Shown here: positions 33,972 to 43,122 of the stretch, piece by piece
Layout of the letters: the number at the start of each line of letters is the position of its first letter
How positions within the stretch are numbered: the stretch's first letter is position 1
Source of the DNA: Arcobacter defluvii
GTDB lineage: Bacteria > Campylobacterota > Campylobacteria > Campylobacterales > Arcobacteraceae
Direction of reading: 5' to 3'
Assembly (NCBI RefSeq): GCF_013201725.1
Contig: NZ_CP053835.1
Coordinates: 620,001 to 684,000, forward strand
DNA: 64,000 nucleotides
Notes under the pieces: model-generated
Told to the model about the DNA's origin: nothing
Database searches by the model: none
What the model saw: the letters and a program-made list of their open reading frames with translations, nothing else
Translations under genes and position numbers: made by a program

Positions 33972-35238
33972 TAGAATTTATACTGATAATTCAAATGAAG
34001 TAGATGAAAATTCTGTTTTTGTTGTTTCAAAACAGAATGAAAAATTTAAACAAAGTGCAATTGATAATGGATGCCATGAGATAATAACTGCAAGTGAATT
34101 AAAAAATCACTTAGATATGTCAAGCATCAAAGTTATTGGAATAACTGGAACAAATGGAAAAACAACAACAGCTGCAGCTATTTATTCAATTCTTTTAGAT
34201 TTAGGTTATAAAGTTGCACTACAAGGTACACGAGGTTTTTTTATAAATGACGAAAGAGTTGAAGAATACTCTTTAACAACTCCTGTTCAACTTGGAAATT
34301 TTGCACATATTCAAAAAGCAATACAGAATGGTTGTAATTTTTTTGTTATGGAAGTTAGCTCTCATGCAATTGAACAAAAAAGAATTGAAGGTTTAGAGTT
34401 TGCTTTAAAAATCCATACAAATATAACAAGAGATCATTTGGATTATCATAAAACAATTGAAGAGTATATAAGAGTTAAAAATTCATTTTTTGAAGATGAA
34501 TCACCAAAACTAATCAATAAAGATGATGATAAAGTAAGATACAACATAAAAAATGGATTTGCATACTCTTTAGAAAATCCATCAACATATAAAGTTGATG
34601 CATACTCTTTTAAAAATGGTATGCATGTAATGTTTAATCATTTTGGAAAACATTACTCTTTTTCATCTTATATGATGGGAATTTTTAATGTTTACAATCT
34701 AATGGCTGCAGTTGCAGCTGTTCACATAACTACAAAAAAACCTTTAGAAGAGATTTGTGAAGCTCTTGAAGGTTTTGGTGGAGTTAGTGGAAGAATGGAA
34801 ACAATTAGTGTTAATCCTTTAGTTATAGTTGATTTTGCTCATACTCCTGATGGAATGGATGAAGTTCTAAAAAGCTTTAATGATAAAGATATTATTTGTG
34901 TATTTGGAGCAGGTGGAGATAGAGATAAACTTAAACGTCCATTGATGGGAACAGTTGCAGCAAAATATTCAAAACATATTATTGTAACAAGTGATAATCC
35001 AAGATTTGAAGATCCTGATATGATTATTGAAGATATATTAGCTGGAATAAAAAATCATCCAAGTGTTCAAGTTGAAATAAATAGAAAAGAAGCTATTAAA
35101 AAAGCAATTGATATGGCTGATGAGAATAGTGTTGTTTTACTTCTTGGAAAAGGCGATGAGTCAACACAAATTATTTATGATAAAAAATTTCCATTTTCTG
35201 ATAAAGAGGAAGTTTTAAAGATTTTAAATAAAGAGTAA
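33952..35238 (+). CDS. murE: UDP-MurNAc-tripeptide synthetase MurE, short form
   Basis: Adds meso-diaminopimelate to UDP-MurNAc-L-Ala-D-Glu in peptidoglycan synthesis. 428 residues, shorter than the usual 480-500, with a reduced N-terminal UDP-binding domain. Motifs: the P-loop GITGTNGKTTTAAA (about residue 63-76), NITRDHLDYH, GVSGRME, and DNPR in VTSDNPRFEDP, the signature for diaminopimelate rather than lysine. The start is a TTG inside the preceding gene with AAGAG upstream; the resulting MQLIINNRIYTDNSNE matches the start style of Campylobacter MurE. The stop codon lies within a terminator-like hairpin. Confidence 0.93.
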   Translation: MQLIINNRIYTDNSNEVDENSVFVVSKQNEKFKQSAIDNGCHEIITASELKNHLDMSSIKVIGITGTNGKTTTAAAIYSILLDLGYKVALQGTRGFFINDERVEEYSLTTPVQLGNFAHIQKAIQNGCNFFVMEVSSHAIEQKRIEGLEFALKIHTNITRDHLDYHKTIEEYIRVKNSFFEDESPKLINKDDDKVRYNIKNGFAYSLENPSTYKVDAYSFKNGMHVMFNHFGKHYSFSSYMMGIFNVYNLMAAVAAVHITTKKPLEEICEALEGFGGVSGRMETISVNPLVIVDFAHTPDGMDEVLKSFNDKDIICVFGAGGDRDKLKRPLMGTVAAKYSKHIIVTSDNPRFEDPDMIIEDILAGIKNHPSVQVEINRKEAIKKAIDMADENSVVLLLGKGDESTQIIYDKKFPFSDKEEVLKILNKE

Positions 35239-35250
35239 AACTCTTTATTT
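35226..35250. terminator. hairpin at the murE stop, shared with the convergent gene
   Basis: An 11-bp inverted repeat (AAATAAAGAGT and complement, 35226-35236 with 35240-35250) with a 3-base loop that includes the murE stop codon. It lies 2 bp from the end of the convergent unknown gene and could serve both strands. T-runs are short. Confidence 0.55.
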
Positions 35251-35252
35251 AA

Positions 35253-35813
35253 TCAAACTGCTCCCATAAGAGCTTTTTTAGTATTTCCTATTAAAGCTAA
35301 CATCTCATCATAAGTTTTATTAACTTCTTCTTTTTCTAAATTCGCTAACTCATCATAAATTGCAACTAATTTATCTTCATTTGAAAGTTTTTTCAAATCA
35401 CCTTTTTCAAGTGATACAAAATCTAAAACTTCATTCCATACTGAGTTTTCATATAACATAATAGCATTAAATTTAATACCTTCGTATTCAAAAATACCAT
35501 TTCCATCTAAATCTATAACATAAAGTACGATGATAGAATCTTTATCAAAGAAACTTTTATATTTTTCAAAGAATGCTTCAAAATAGTTAAATGTTTCTAA
35601 CTCACAAGCAAAGAATTTAACTTTATCCTTTTCACTTATCATGATAACTTGTTTTGCTTGAGCTTTTGGAGGCATGATTTTAGTTTCAGAAAGTTTTTTA
35701 CCTTCTTCAATAATTAATGCTCCCCTATAAGCATTTAGATTTGAAGAAATAGAACCATTAAAAGATGGTTGCCATTCAAGTTTATATTCTTTTATGTATT
35801 CATTTGGTGTCAT
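35253..35813 (-). CDS. unknown cytoplasmic protein
   Basis: 186 residues, no signal peptide, no membrane segment and no motif I recognise. It has an alternating charged and aromatic central part (FFACELETFNYFEAFFEKY), a VIDLDGNGIFEYEG segment with a DxDGNG pattern reminiscent of a calcium-binding loop, and a helical, acidic C-terminus. The ATG has AAGGAT upstream; that ribosome site lies in the 3' arm of a 7-bp hairpin (35817-35837), which might limit translation. It is transcribed alone or after the histidine kinase gene 37 bp upstream. Confidence 0.75.
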   Translation of the reverse strand: MTPNEYIKEYKLEWQPSFNGSISSNLNAYRGALIIEEGKKLSETKIMPPKAQAKQVIMISEKDKVKFFACELETFNYFEAFFEKYKSFFDKDSIIVLYVIDLDGNGIFEYEGIKFNAIMLYENSVWNEVLDFVSLEKGDLKKLSNEDKLVAIYDELANLEKEEVNKTYDEMLALIGNTKKALMGAV

Positions 35814-35850
35814 ATGAAATCCTTTTTTTTAGGATTTTTATATGCAATTT

Positions 35851-37203
35851 TTATTCCATTATAGTTTTTTTTATAGGTAAAATAATTTGAAATAGAGCAC
35901 CTGTATAATGATTGTTTAAATATTCGAAATTTACTGTTGAGGCTGTAATTGTTCCATTTAGATGTTTACTTACAATTTCTTTTGACATATAAAGCCCAAT
36001 ACCAGTTCCTTGTTTTTCACCTTTTGTTGTAAAGTATGGTTCAAAAATTTTATCTATAATATTTTGTGGTATACCACCTGCATTATCTTTTATTTCAATA
36101 ATTATTTTATCTTTTTCAAGTTTTGTATTTATAAAAATATATTTATTTGTTTTAATATTATCAAAAGCATCAATTGAATTGTTTATTATATTTATAAAAA
36201 TTTGTATTAAATCACTTTCATAAGTTTCAAATTCAATTTCGGAATTATGTTGAATTATTTCAATATCTCTATTTTTTAATCTTGAATTTATAAGTTTTAA
36301 AGTTTTTTCAAAAACTGTTTTAGTATTTGAAGATATTTTTATAGTATCTTTTTTAAAAAAGTTTTTAAAATCATCAATTGTTTTAGATAAATATTGAGCA
36401 TTTTCATTTATATTGTCTAACGACTCTTTTTCATACTCTTCATTTGAGATATTTAATTCTTTTTGTAATTTCATTCCTGTTGAAAGAGTTGAAATAATAG
36501 ACAAAGGTTGTCTCCATTGATGAGCAATATTTCCTATCATTTCTCCCATAGATGCAAGTTTTGATTGTTGTATAATTAGTTCTTCTTGAGATTTAATTTG
36601 ATTTTGTTTATTTATTTGGTCAGTGATATCTAACGAAACACCTAACACACCAATAATATTTTGTTTATCATCGACTAAAGGTACTTTAGAGGTATTTAAA
36701 AATCTTAAACTTTTATCTTTTGCTGTTACAGTTTCAATATAGTTCAATTTTGCATTTCTTGTAGTAATAACAATCATATCATCATTCATAAAGTTCTCTT
36801 TTTCACTAATATGAAAATCAGAATCTTTTTTCCCAAGTAAATCATTTTTAGTATTTAAATTCATTAATTCAAGAAACGCAGTATTACAACCAAGATAAAC
36901 TCCTTTTTTATCTTTCCAAAATATTATTACAGGAGCATTTTCAATGATTTTTTCTAAAATTTCATTAGTTTTAAGTAGTTGAGATTTTTCATTTTGCAAA
37001 GTTTTGAAAAAATTTTTGATTAAGAAATATAGTAAAATTGAAGATAAACTAATAAAAATTAAACCTTTTATAGTTTGTAAAAATTGCGCATTATTTAAAT
37101 CTTTAAAAAATAGATTAAGTGCTAAATCTGAGAAATAAATCCAAAAAAAACTAAATAAAAAATAAAGCAAAGAAATTTTCAATGCAGATTTATTTTTTGA
37201 CAT
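35851..37203 (-). CDS. PAS-domain sensor histidine kinase
   Basis: 450 residues. Two N-terminal transmembrane helices (about 8-28 and 42-62) with almost no periplasmic loop, then a PAS domain (about 80-195; APVIIFWKDKKGVYLGCN and GVLGVSLDITDQ), the H-box NIAHQWRQPLSIIS (about residue 225), and an ATPase domain with NNSIDAF, DNAGGIP and GTGIGLYMSKEIV. This H-box form is typical of Campylobacterota. No response regulator gene is adjacent, so it is an orphan kinase. PAS ligand unknown; with so little periplasmic sequence it probably senses a cytoplasmic or membrane signal. Confidence 0.92.
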   Translation of the reverse strand: MSKNKSALKISLLYFLFSFFWIYFSDLALNLFFKDLNNAQFLQTIKGLIFISLSSILLYFLIKNFFKTLQNEKSQLLKTNEILEKIIENAPVIIFWKDKKGVYLGCNTAFLELMNLNTKNDLLGKKDSDFHISEKENFMNDDMIVITTRNAKLNYIETVTAKDKSLRFLNTSKVPLVDDKQNIIGVLGVSLDITDQINKQNQIKSQEELIIQQSKLASMGEMIGNIAHQWRQPLSIISTLSTGMKLQKELNISNEEYEKESLDNINENAQYLSKTIDDFKNFFKKDTIKISSNTKTVFEKTLKLINSRLKNRDIEIIQHNSEIEFETYESDLIQIFINIINNSIDAFDNIKTNKYIFINTKLEKDKIIIEIKDNAGGIPQNIIDKIFEPYFTTKGEKQGTGIGLYMSKEIVSKHLNGTITASTVNFEYLNNHYTGALFQIILPIKKTIME

Positions 37204-37231
37204 AACGAATCCTTCTTATTAAATAAAACAA

Positions 37232-38134
37232 TTATTCTTTATTCCTTAAATAAATTAATAAAATTAAACATAAAATTGAAAAAAATAGTGGGTAAAAGAA
37301 AAGATAATCTTTTAAAATAATTTTATTTTGATCAATTTTAGATTTTTCAAGTTTATTTATATCTTCATAAATTAAATTTAAATCCTCTTTTGAATAAGCT
37401 ACATAAGCTTTTGCATTTGATTCTTTTGCTAATGAATTTAAAATATTGTTATTAAAATTTCCAATACCAATTGTATAAACTTTTATATTATACTTTTTTA
37501 ATAATTTTATTACAACTTCGATTGGAATGGAACTAGAATTATCTTCTCCATCACTTAATAAAATTATGATATTTGATTTTGCTTTTTTATCTTTTAAAAT
37601 ATTTATACTTGAAGCAACTGAATCAATCAATGCTGTATTTTTACCTGCCATTCCAACATCTAAATAATCAATAATTTCTTTTTGAGCCTCTTTATCAAAA
37701 CTTAAAGGACTTGAAATAAGTACCGAATCTCCAAATAAAACTACTCCTATATTATCAGCAACTCTTTTTGTCATAAAATCTTTTATTATCTCTTTTACAA
37801 CATCAAAACGACTTTTTATATGGTTTTCATCTAAATCTCTTTCATTCATAGAATAACTTGCATCTAAATCTAAAATAATATTTATTCCATCGTTTTTTAA
37901 TAAAATAGTATCATTTATTTTTATAGGACTTGATAGAGCAATTGTTGAAAATATAATTATCAAATATTTTAAAATAGAGTTTATTAAATTTGATTTTTGA
38001 TTTACTTTTTGAAAAATATTTAAATGTGGAATTAAATAAGAAGGTGATTTTGCTTTACAAAAAATAGAACAAAATATAAATAAAAAGATTAATAATAAAA
38101 AATATGGATATTCAAAAGTGAAATTATTAAACAT
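37232..38134 (-). CDS. von Willebrand factor A domain protein (BatA-like)
   Basis: 300-residue inner-membrane protein. There is a pair of N-terminal hydrophobic segments (about 8-25 and 50-70), a VWA domain (about 85-250) with the MIDAS motif DASYS in LDLDASYSMNERD and the later threonine/aspartate region ILLSDGEDNSS, and a C-terminal transmembrane helix. It is the last gene of a MoxR-DUF58-membrane protein-VWA operon, where such proteins are thought to be remodelled by the MoxR ATPase. It overlaps the upstream gene by 8 bp. Substrate of the system unknown. Confidence 0.88.
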   Translation of the reverse strand: MFNNFTFEYPYFLLLIFLFIFCSIFCKAKSPSYLIPHLNIFQKVNQKSNLINSILKYLIIIFSTIALSSPIKINDTILLKNDGINIILDLDASYSMNERDLDENHIKSRFDVVKEIIKDFMTKRVADNIGVVLFGDSVLISSPLSFDKEAQKEIIDYLDVGMAGKNTALIDSVASSINILKDKKAKSNIIILLSDGEDNSSSIPIEVVIKLLKKYNIKVYTIGIGNFNNNILNSLAKESNAKAYVAYSKEDLNLIYEDINKLEKSKIDQNKIILKDYLFFYPLFFSILCLILLIYLRNKE

Positions 38135-38522
38135 CTAAAGCTTCCAAAAAAATTGAGTATTTATTTTTGATTTCATTATTTATAATTTCAACATTTTTTC
38201 TATATTTATATTTTTCAAGTTCATCTATTAACTCATTTGCCAATTTTTTTTCTCTTTCATTTGAAGCAACTAATCTTGCATATTTTGTTATAAGATAAGC
38301 TGATTTTTTTGCATCTTCAAAATCTATTTGCTTTAAAATTTCAAAATAGATTTTTCGTGGACTTTTTTTTCTATTTTTTAAAAATTTGATGATTAAAAAA
38401 ACAATACTTAATAAAACTAAAATTCCTAAAAAAACTAATAATGCAAAGATAAAAATAGAGTTATCAGGTATTTTTTCTAACTCTTTTATGTCATTGAGTT
38501 TTGATAAAATATCTTCATTCAT
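38127..38522 (-). CDS. single-pass membrane protein of the MoxR operon (DUF4381-like)
   Basis: 131 residues with one central transmembrane helix (about residues 24-46) and a basic, helical cytoplasmic tail (KKSPRKIYFEILKQIDFED). Size, topology and position between DUF58 and VWA genes fit the DUF4381 proteins of Bat-type operons, although the sequence is too diverged for me to be sure. Overlaps: 4 bp with DUF58 and 8 bp with VWA. Likely a membrane scaffold in the same complex. Confidence 0.75.
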   Translation of the reverse strand: MNEDILSKLNDIKELEKIPDNSIFIFALLVFLGILVLLSIVFLIIKFLKNRKKSPRKIYFEILKQIDFEDAKKSAYLITKYARLVASNEREKKLANELIDELEKYKYRKNVEIINNEIKNKYSIFLEALDV

Positions 38523-39352
38523 TTTAAAACTCCAATTAGTTTTTTTATTGGATCTTCATTTGTATATATTTTTGTAAATCTAATACTACAATTTTGTAGA
38601 TGATTATATAGTTTATGATCGTTTTCTAAAACTTTTTTTTCATACTCTGAAACTGCACTTTTATTTAAAATTGATTCAAACATTTTATTATTGTTTGGGT
38701 CAATAAAACTTACATTACCAAGTTCTAAAGGATTTTCTTCAAATTTATCTCTAATTATAAGTGCAATAATTTCATGTTTTTGACAAAGTAGTTTTAAATC
38801 AAGTTTTTCAATATCAAAAAAATCTCCAATTAAAAAGATGAGTGATTTTTGATGAATGGCTTTAAAAAGTTCTTTAGTAATTTTTTCATAATCTATATTT
38901 TTACCAATTACATTATAATTATAAAGTTGTTCAGCCATAAAATTTACATTAAAAATCTGTTTTGATTTTTTTGTACAAACTTCAAGATTTTCATTTGCTA
39001 TAAATGAAGAGAAAGGATTACCTTGTTTTATGCAAATAAATCCTAAACTTGAAGCAATATGAGTGATAATATCTTGCTTAAAAATATCAGTTCCAAAATA
39101 TGTTGAACCATTTAATAAACAAACAATATTTACATTTAACTCTTTTTGTGCATAAAAAACTTTTACATATGGTTTTTGCATTTTTGCACTTATAACCCAA
39201 TCAATATTTTTTACATCTTCACCATATTCATACTCTTTTAGTTCACAAAAATCATAGCCTTCACCTTTTAATTTTGTACTATTATTTCCAATGATTTCAG
39301 AAAAAACTTGTTTTTTTGTTTTTATGAGTATTTTTTTTAAAGCTTGATTCAT
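38519..39352 (-). CDS. DUF58 domain protein
   Basis: 277-residue cytoplasmic protein with the DUF58 core GEGYDFCELKEYEYGEDVKNIDW, written here in parts: FCELKEYEYGEDVKNIDW around residues 33-50, followed by SAKMQKPYVKVFYAQKE. The C-terminal part is VWA-like but lacks a clear MIDAS. DUF58 proteins nearly always follow a MoxR ATPase, and this one starts 3 bp after it. Probable partner in a MoxR-dependent assembly or activation system. No direct biochemical role is known for the family. Confidence 0.9.
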   Translation of the reverse strand: MNQALKKILIKTKKQVFSEIIGNNSTKLKGEGYDFCELKEYEYGEDVKNIDWVISAKMQKPYVKVFYAQKELNVNIVCLLNGSTYFGTDIFKQDIITHIASSLGFICIKQGNPFSSFIANENLEVCTKKSKQIFNVNFMAEQLYNYNVIGKNIDYEKITKELFKAIHQKSLIFLIGDFFDIEKLDLKLLCQKHEIIALIIRDKFEENPLELGNVSFIDPNNNKMFESILNKSAVSEYEKKVLENDHKLYNHLQNCSIRFTKIYTNEDPIKKLIGVLK

Positions 39353-39355
39353 ATT

Positions 39356-40309
39356 TTATGGAATAACAATTTTCTCTAAAATTTTTTGAATAACATCATC
39401 TACATTTATCTCTTTTGCCATTGCTTCATAAGTTAAAATTATTCTATGTCTTAAAATATTTTTTACAACAAGTGCAATATCAATTGGAGAAACAAAATCA
39501 TTTCCTCTTAAAAATGCACTAGCTTTTACAGCTTTAAACATATCAATAGTTGCCCTTGGACTTGCTCCAAAATGTATAGTATCAACTAATTCCTCTAATC
39601 CATAATCTTTTGGATTTCTACTTGCATCAATAATATCAATAATGTATTCTTCTAATTCTTTATCAATATGTATTTGTTTAACTGCTTGTTTTAGTTTTTC
39701 TAAAATATCTTTATCTAAAACTTTGTTTATCTCTTCAAAAGAGTTCATTGTAGCTTTTTTTGCTATTTCATACTCTTGTTCTTTTGTATTATATGAAACA
39801 ACAATTTTAAACATAAATCTATCAAGTTGAGCTTCAGGTAAAGTATAAGCTCCTTCTTGTTCGATTGGATTTTGAGTTGCTAAAACTAAAAAAGGAGTAT
39901 CTATTTTAAAGGTATCATCAGCTATTGTTACTTGTCTTTCTTGCATAACTTCAAGAAGTGCTGATTGCACTTTTGCAGGAGCTCTATTGATTTCATCTGC
40001 TAAAAGTAAATTTGTAAATATTGGACCTTTTTTGATTTTAAATTCATTAGTTTTCATATCAAAAATTTGAGCACCAATAATATCACTAGGAAGTAAATCA
40101 GGAGTAAATTGTATTCTTTTAAAATTAAGACTTAAAGCTTGTGATACACATTTTACAGTTGTAGTTTTTGCTAAACCTGGAACACCTTCTAGTAAAATAT
40201 GACCATTTGTAAGAAGTCCAATTAAAATAGAGTTTACCATCTCTTCTTGACCAACAACGCCTTTTGCTATTTCAACTTTTAATTCATTTAGTTTTTCATG
40301 CAAATTCAA
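39356..40309 (-). CDS. MoxR-family AAA+ ATPase
   Basis: 317 residues. Walker A in EGVPGLAKTTTVK (about residue 42-50), Walker B LLLADEINRAPAKVQ (about 106-120), sensor 1 LATQNPIEQEG and the C-terminal lid with GASPRATIDM. MoxR proteins act as chaperone-like ATPases on VWA-domain partners, two of which follow in this operon. Preceded by ATCC-type spacing and a probable AGGAT ribosome site. Divergent from rpsB. Confidence 0.93.
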   Translation of the reverse strand: MNLHEKLNELKVEIAKGVVGQEEMVNSILIGLLTNGHILLEGVPGLAKTTTVKCVSQALSLNFKRIQFTPDLLPSDIIGAQIFDMKTNEFKIKKGPIFTNLLLADEINRAPAKVQSALLEVMQERQVTIADDTFKIDTPFLVLATQNPIEQEGAYTLPEAQLDRFMFKIVVSYNTKEQEYEIAKKATMNSFEEINKVLDKDILEKLKQAVKQIHIDKELEEYIIDIIDASRNPKDYGLEELVDTIHFGASPRATIDMFKAVKASAFLRGNDFVSPIDIALVVKNILRHRIILTYEAMAKEINVDDVIQKILEKIVIP

Positions 40310-40403
40310 AATCTATCCTTTTATATTGAAATTTAATTTTATCTAATTACAAATTAAAAATATTGTTAAATTAAGATTAAAGTTAAATTAAATTTAATTT
40401 AGA

Positions 40404-40409
40404 TAAAAT
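40404..40409 (+). promoter_or_regulatory. -10 element of rpsB-tsf
   Basis: TAAAAT in TTTAGATAAAATCAC, with the T-rich upstream tract common in this phylum. Predicted transcription starts near 40416, just at the first leader hairpin. Confidence 0.45.
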
Positions 40410-40412
40410 CAC

Positions 40413-40548
40413 GGTTCTAATTTTATTTAGAACCTCACATGTGTCAATCCTTGTATGGGTTGTGACAAGAGAAATCTTGACATTAAGGGGCACAGAGGCT
40501 AAACCCTTTACAAAAAATAAATACAAAATAATTCAAGGAGAATTACTC
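40413..40548 (+). ncRNA. structured 5' leader of rpsB-tsf (candidate autoregulatory RNA)
   Basis: About 135 nt, noticeably richer in G and C than flanking sequence. Helices seen: GGTTCTAA with TTAGAACC (40413-40434); TGTC-AATCC with GGGTT-GACA (40442-40467, GT bulge); CAAGA-GAAA-TCTTG (40466-40479), a GNRA tetraloop hairpin; and AAGGG with CCCTT (about 40485-40508). The second and third helices share bases, and TGTCAA can also pair with TTGACA at 40477-40482, so alternative folds exist. Ribosomal protein S2 represses its own leader in E. coli. Whether this unrelated sequence works likewise is inference. Confidence 0.45.
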
Positions 40549-41340
40549 ATGGTTACAATGAAAGACCTATTAGAGTGTGGTGTACACTTCGGACACCAAA
40601 CAAGAAGATGGAATCCAAAAATGAAAAAATTCATTTTCGGTGTTAGAAAAAATATCTATATTATAGATTTACAAAAAACGTTAAGATACTTCAGATATAC
40701 ATATAACGTTGTTAGAGACAGAGCTGCTCAAGGTGAAACTATGATTTTCGTAGGTACTAAAAAACAAGCTAGCGAAACTATCAAAAAAGCTGCTATTTCT
40801 TGTGGAATGCCATATGTTAACCATAGATGGTTAGGTGGTATGTTAACTAACTTCGGAACAATTAAAAAATCAATTAGAAAATTAGAAATTATTAAAAAAA
40901 TGAGAGAAGAAGGTCAATTAGATCTTTTAACTAAAAAAGAAGCTTTAATGCTTACTAGAAAAGAAGAAAAATTAGAATTATACCTTGGTGGTATCAAAGA
41001 AATGCACAAACTTCCAGATATGATGTTTGTTCTTGATGCTGTTAAAGAAAAAATTGCAATTCAAGAAGCTAGAAGATTAGGAATCACTGTTGTTGCTCCT
41101 TTAGATACAAACTGTGACCCTGATGTTGTAGATTTACCAATTCCAGGAAATGATGATGCTATTAGATCAATTCACTTATTCTGCAACGAAATGGCTGCAG
41201 CAATGAATGAAGGGAAAGCTGTATTATCAGATGAAACAGGTGTTGAATTAGAACCTGTTACTGTTGAAGAAACAGAAGAGTTAATCGCTGAAGCTGTTGC
41301 AGAAGGTGAGTCTGAAATTTCAGAAGTAGAGGAAGCATAA
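40549..41340 (+). CDS. rpsB: 30S ribosomal protein S2
   Basis: 263-residue S2 with [20 protein letters not shown] at the start, [21 protein letters not shown] and [11 protein letters not shown]. The ATG at 40549 follows AAGGAG at 8 bp and gives the normal S2 N-terminus; the open frame upstream to 40441 is leader RNA. The C-terminus has an acidic tail of about 30 residues ([20 protein letters not shown]). Cotranscribed with tsf, which begins 2 bp after the stop. Confidence 0.97.
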   Translation: MVTMKDLLECGVHFGHQTRRWNPKMKKFIFGVRKNIYIIDLQKTLRYFRYTYNVVRDRAAQGETMIFVGTKKQASETIKKAAISCGMPYVNHRWLGGMLTNFGTIKKSIRKLEIIKKMREEGQLDLLTKKEALMLTRKEEKLELYLGGIKEMHKLPDMMFVLDAVKEKIAIQEARRLGITVVAPLDTNCDPDVVDLPIPGNDDAIRSIHLFCNEMAAAMNEGKAVLSDETGVELEPVTVEETEELIAEAVAEGESEISEVEEA

Positions 41341-41342
41341 TT

Positions 41343-42389
41343 ATGGCAGGTGCAACTCCACAATTAATCAAAGAATTAAGAGAAATGACTGGTGCAGGAA
41401 TGCTTGATTGTAAAAATGCACTAAATGAAACTGGTGGTGACTTAGAAAAAGCTGTTCAAGCTTTAAGAGAAGCTGGTTTAGGTAAAGCTGCTAAAAAAGC
41501 TGGAAATGTAGCTGCTGAAGGTTTAATTTCTGTTTTAGTTAATGATGACTTCACAAAAGCTGCTTTATTAGAATTAAATTCACAAACAGATTTCGTTGCA
41601 AAAAATGAAAATTTTGTTAATTTAACAAAAGAGATTACAAATCACGCTTTAAGTAATGAAATTGCTTCAGCTGAAGTTTTAACAACTTCTGTAATTAATG
41701 GACAAGAATTTAAAACTTATTTAAATGAAAAAATTGCAACAATCGGTGAAAATTTGGTAGCTAGAAAACTTGCTTTAGTTTCAGGACAAGTTGTAAATGG
41801 ATATGTTCATGCAACAGGAAGAGTAGGAGTTGTTTTAGCTGCTACTTGTGATGAAGCTGTAAAAGATAAAGCAGCTGCATTATTAAGAAATATTGCAATG
41901 CACGCATCTGCTATGAAACCAACAGTAATTTCATATAAAGATTTAGATGCAGAGTTTGTTGAATCTGAAAATAAAGCGATTAGAGCAGAAATTGAAGCTG
42001 AAAATGATGAGTTAAAAAGATTAGGAAAACCATTAAAAAATATTCCTGATTTTGTTTCTAGATCTCAATTAACAGATGAAGCAATTGCTGCTGCAAAAAC
42101 TAAATTTGAAGAAGAATTAAAAACTCAAGGTAAACCAGAAAAAATTTGGGCAAATATTATTCCAGGAAAAATTGAAAGATATATCACTGATAATACTCAA
42201 TTAGATGGAAGATTTGCACTTTTATCTCAAGCTTATGTAATGGATGATAAAAAAACTGTTGAGCAAGCAATTGCAGAAGTTGATGCATCTATTAAAATCA
42301 CTGAGTACATTAGATTTGAACTTGGTGAAGGTATTGAGAAAAAAGAAGAAGATTTTGCAGCAGAAGTTGCAAAACAAATGGGTAAATAA
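41343..42389 (+). CDS. tsf: elongation factor Ts
   Basis: Guanine nucleotide exchange factor for EF-Tu. 348 residues, longer than the E. coli 283. The N-terminal module has LIKELREMTGAGMLDCKNAL, followed by the core LNSQTDFVAKN (with the TDFVA motif) and GRVGVVLAATCD. The extra length is in the C-terminal part (about 200-300), a feature I associate with Campylobacterota. Ribosome site lies within the end of rpsB; classical rpsB-tsf order. Confidence 0.97.
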   Translation: MAGATPQLIKELREMTGAGMLDCKNALNETGGDLEKAVQALREAGLGKAAKKAGNVAAEGLISVLVNDDFTKAALLELNSQTDFVAKNENFVNLTKEITNHALSNEIASAEVLTTSVINGQEFKTYLNEKIATIGENLVARKLALVSGQVVNGYVHATGRVGVVLAATCDEAVKDKAAALLRNIAMHASAMKPTVISYKDLDAEFVESENKAIRAEIEAENDELKRLGKPLKNIPDFVSRSQLTDEAIAAAKTKFEEELKTQGKPEKIWANIIPGKIERYITDNTQLDGRFALLSQAYVMDDKKTVEQAIAEVDASIKITEYIRFELGEGIEKKEEDFAAEVAKQMGK

Positions 42390-42438
42390 TTAGTAGTTAA
42401 TTAAAACTACAATGTAAAAAAATAAAAGGAAATATGTA

Positions 42439-43122
42439 ATGAGTGAAGCTAATAATAAAGATACGCTCATTGCAGATGACCTTTTACTCCAAGCTAATAA
42501 CTTATCTCATAAATTTGATTACGAACTTTTCAAAAATATAAATTTATCTCTTCACAAAAAAGAATCAATAGCTATAATTGGTACAAGTGGAAGTGGAAAA
42601 TCAACACTTTTAAATATTTTATCTTCTCTTTTAAAACCATCTTTTGGAAATGTTGTTTTTAAAAGTAAAGATATGTATTCAATAAAACAAAATGATCTTT
42701 TAAAGATAAGAAGAGATGATTTTGGTATAATCTTTCAAGCACATTATCTTTTTCGAGGCTTTTCAGCAATTGAAAATTTAGAAATAGCCACATTATTAAG
42801 TGGTGAAAAAATAGATAATAATTTATTAAAAGAATTAAATATAGAATATGTTATCAATCAAGGTGTTGGTGAATTAAGTGGTGGACAGCAACAAAGATTA
42901 TCGATTGCAAGAGTTATGACAAAAAAACCAGCGATTATTTTTGCAGATGAACCAACAGGAAACTTGGATAAAGATACAGCAAATGTTGTAATGAATACTC
43001 TATTTAATTATATTAAAAATAATGATGCAGGTCTTATTTTAGTAACACATGAAAATGAACTTGCAATGAGATGTGATAAAGTTTATAAGTTAGAACAATT
43101 GAAATTGCAGGAGATAAAGTGA
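42439..43122 (+). CDS. ABC transporter ATP-binding protein, LolD/FtsE-like
   Basis: 227 residues. Walker A IIGTSGSGKSTLLN, Q-loop FQAHYLFRGFSAIENL, signature LSGGQQQRLSIARVM, Walker B AIIFADEPTGNLD and H-loop LVTHE. The FADEPTGNLD form is characteristic of the LolD/MacB/FtsE group. There is a 20-residue N-terminal extension before the usual start. No LolC/LolE permease gene is adjacent, so the partner is elsewhere. Lipoprotein release is the likeliest role. It overlaps the next gene by 4 bp (GTGA). Confidence 0.85.
   Translation: MSEANNKDTLIADDLLLQANNLSHKFDYELFKNINLSLHKKESIAIIGTSGSGKSTLLNILSSLLKPSFGNVVFKSKDMYSIKQNDLLKIRRDDFGIIFQAHYLFRGFSAIENLEIATLLSGEKIDNNLLKELNIEYVINQGVGELSGGQQQRLSIARVMTKKPAIIFADEPTGNLDKDTANVVMNTLFNYIKNNDAGLILVTHENELAMRCDKVYKLEQLKLQEIK

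Noticed and set aside
40441-40548. N-terminal extension of ribosomal protein S2
   Set aside because: Extra 36 residues match nothing in S2, and the ATG at 40549 has a proper ribosome site; the region is leader RNA.
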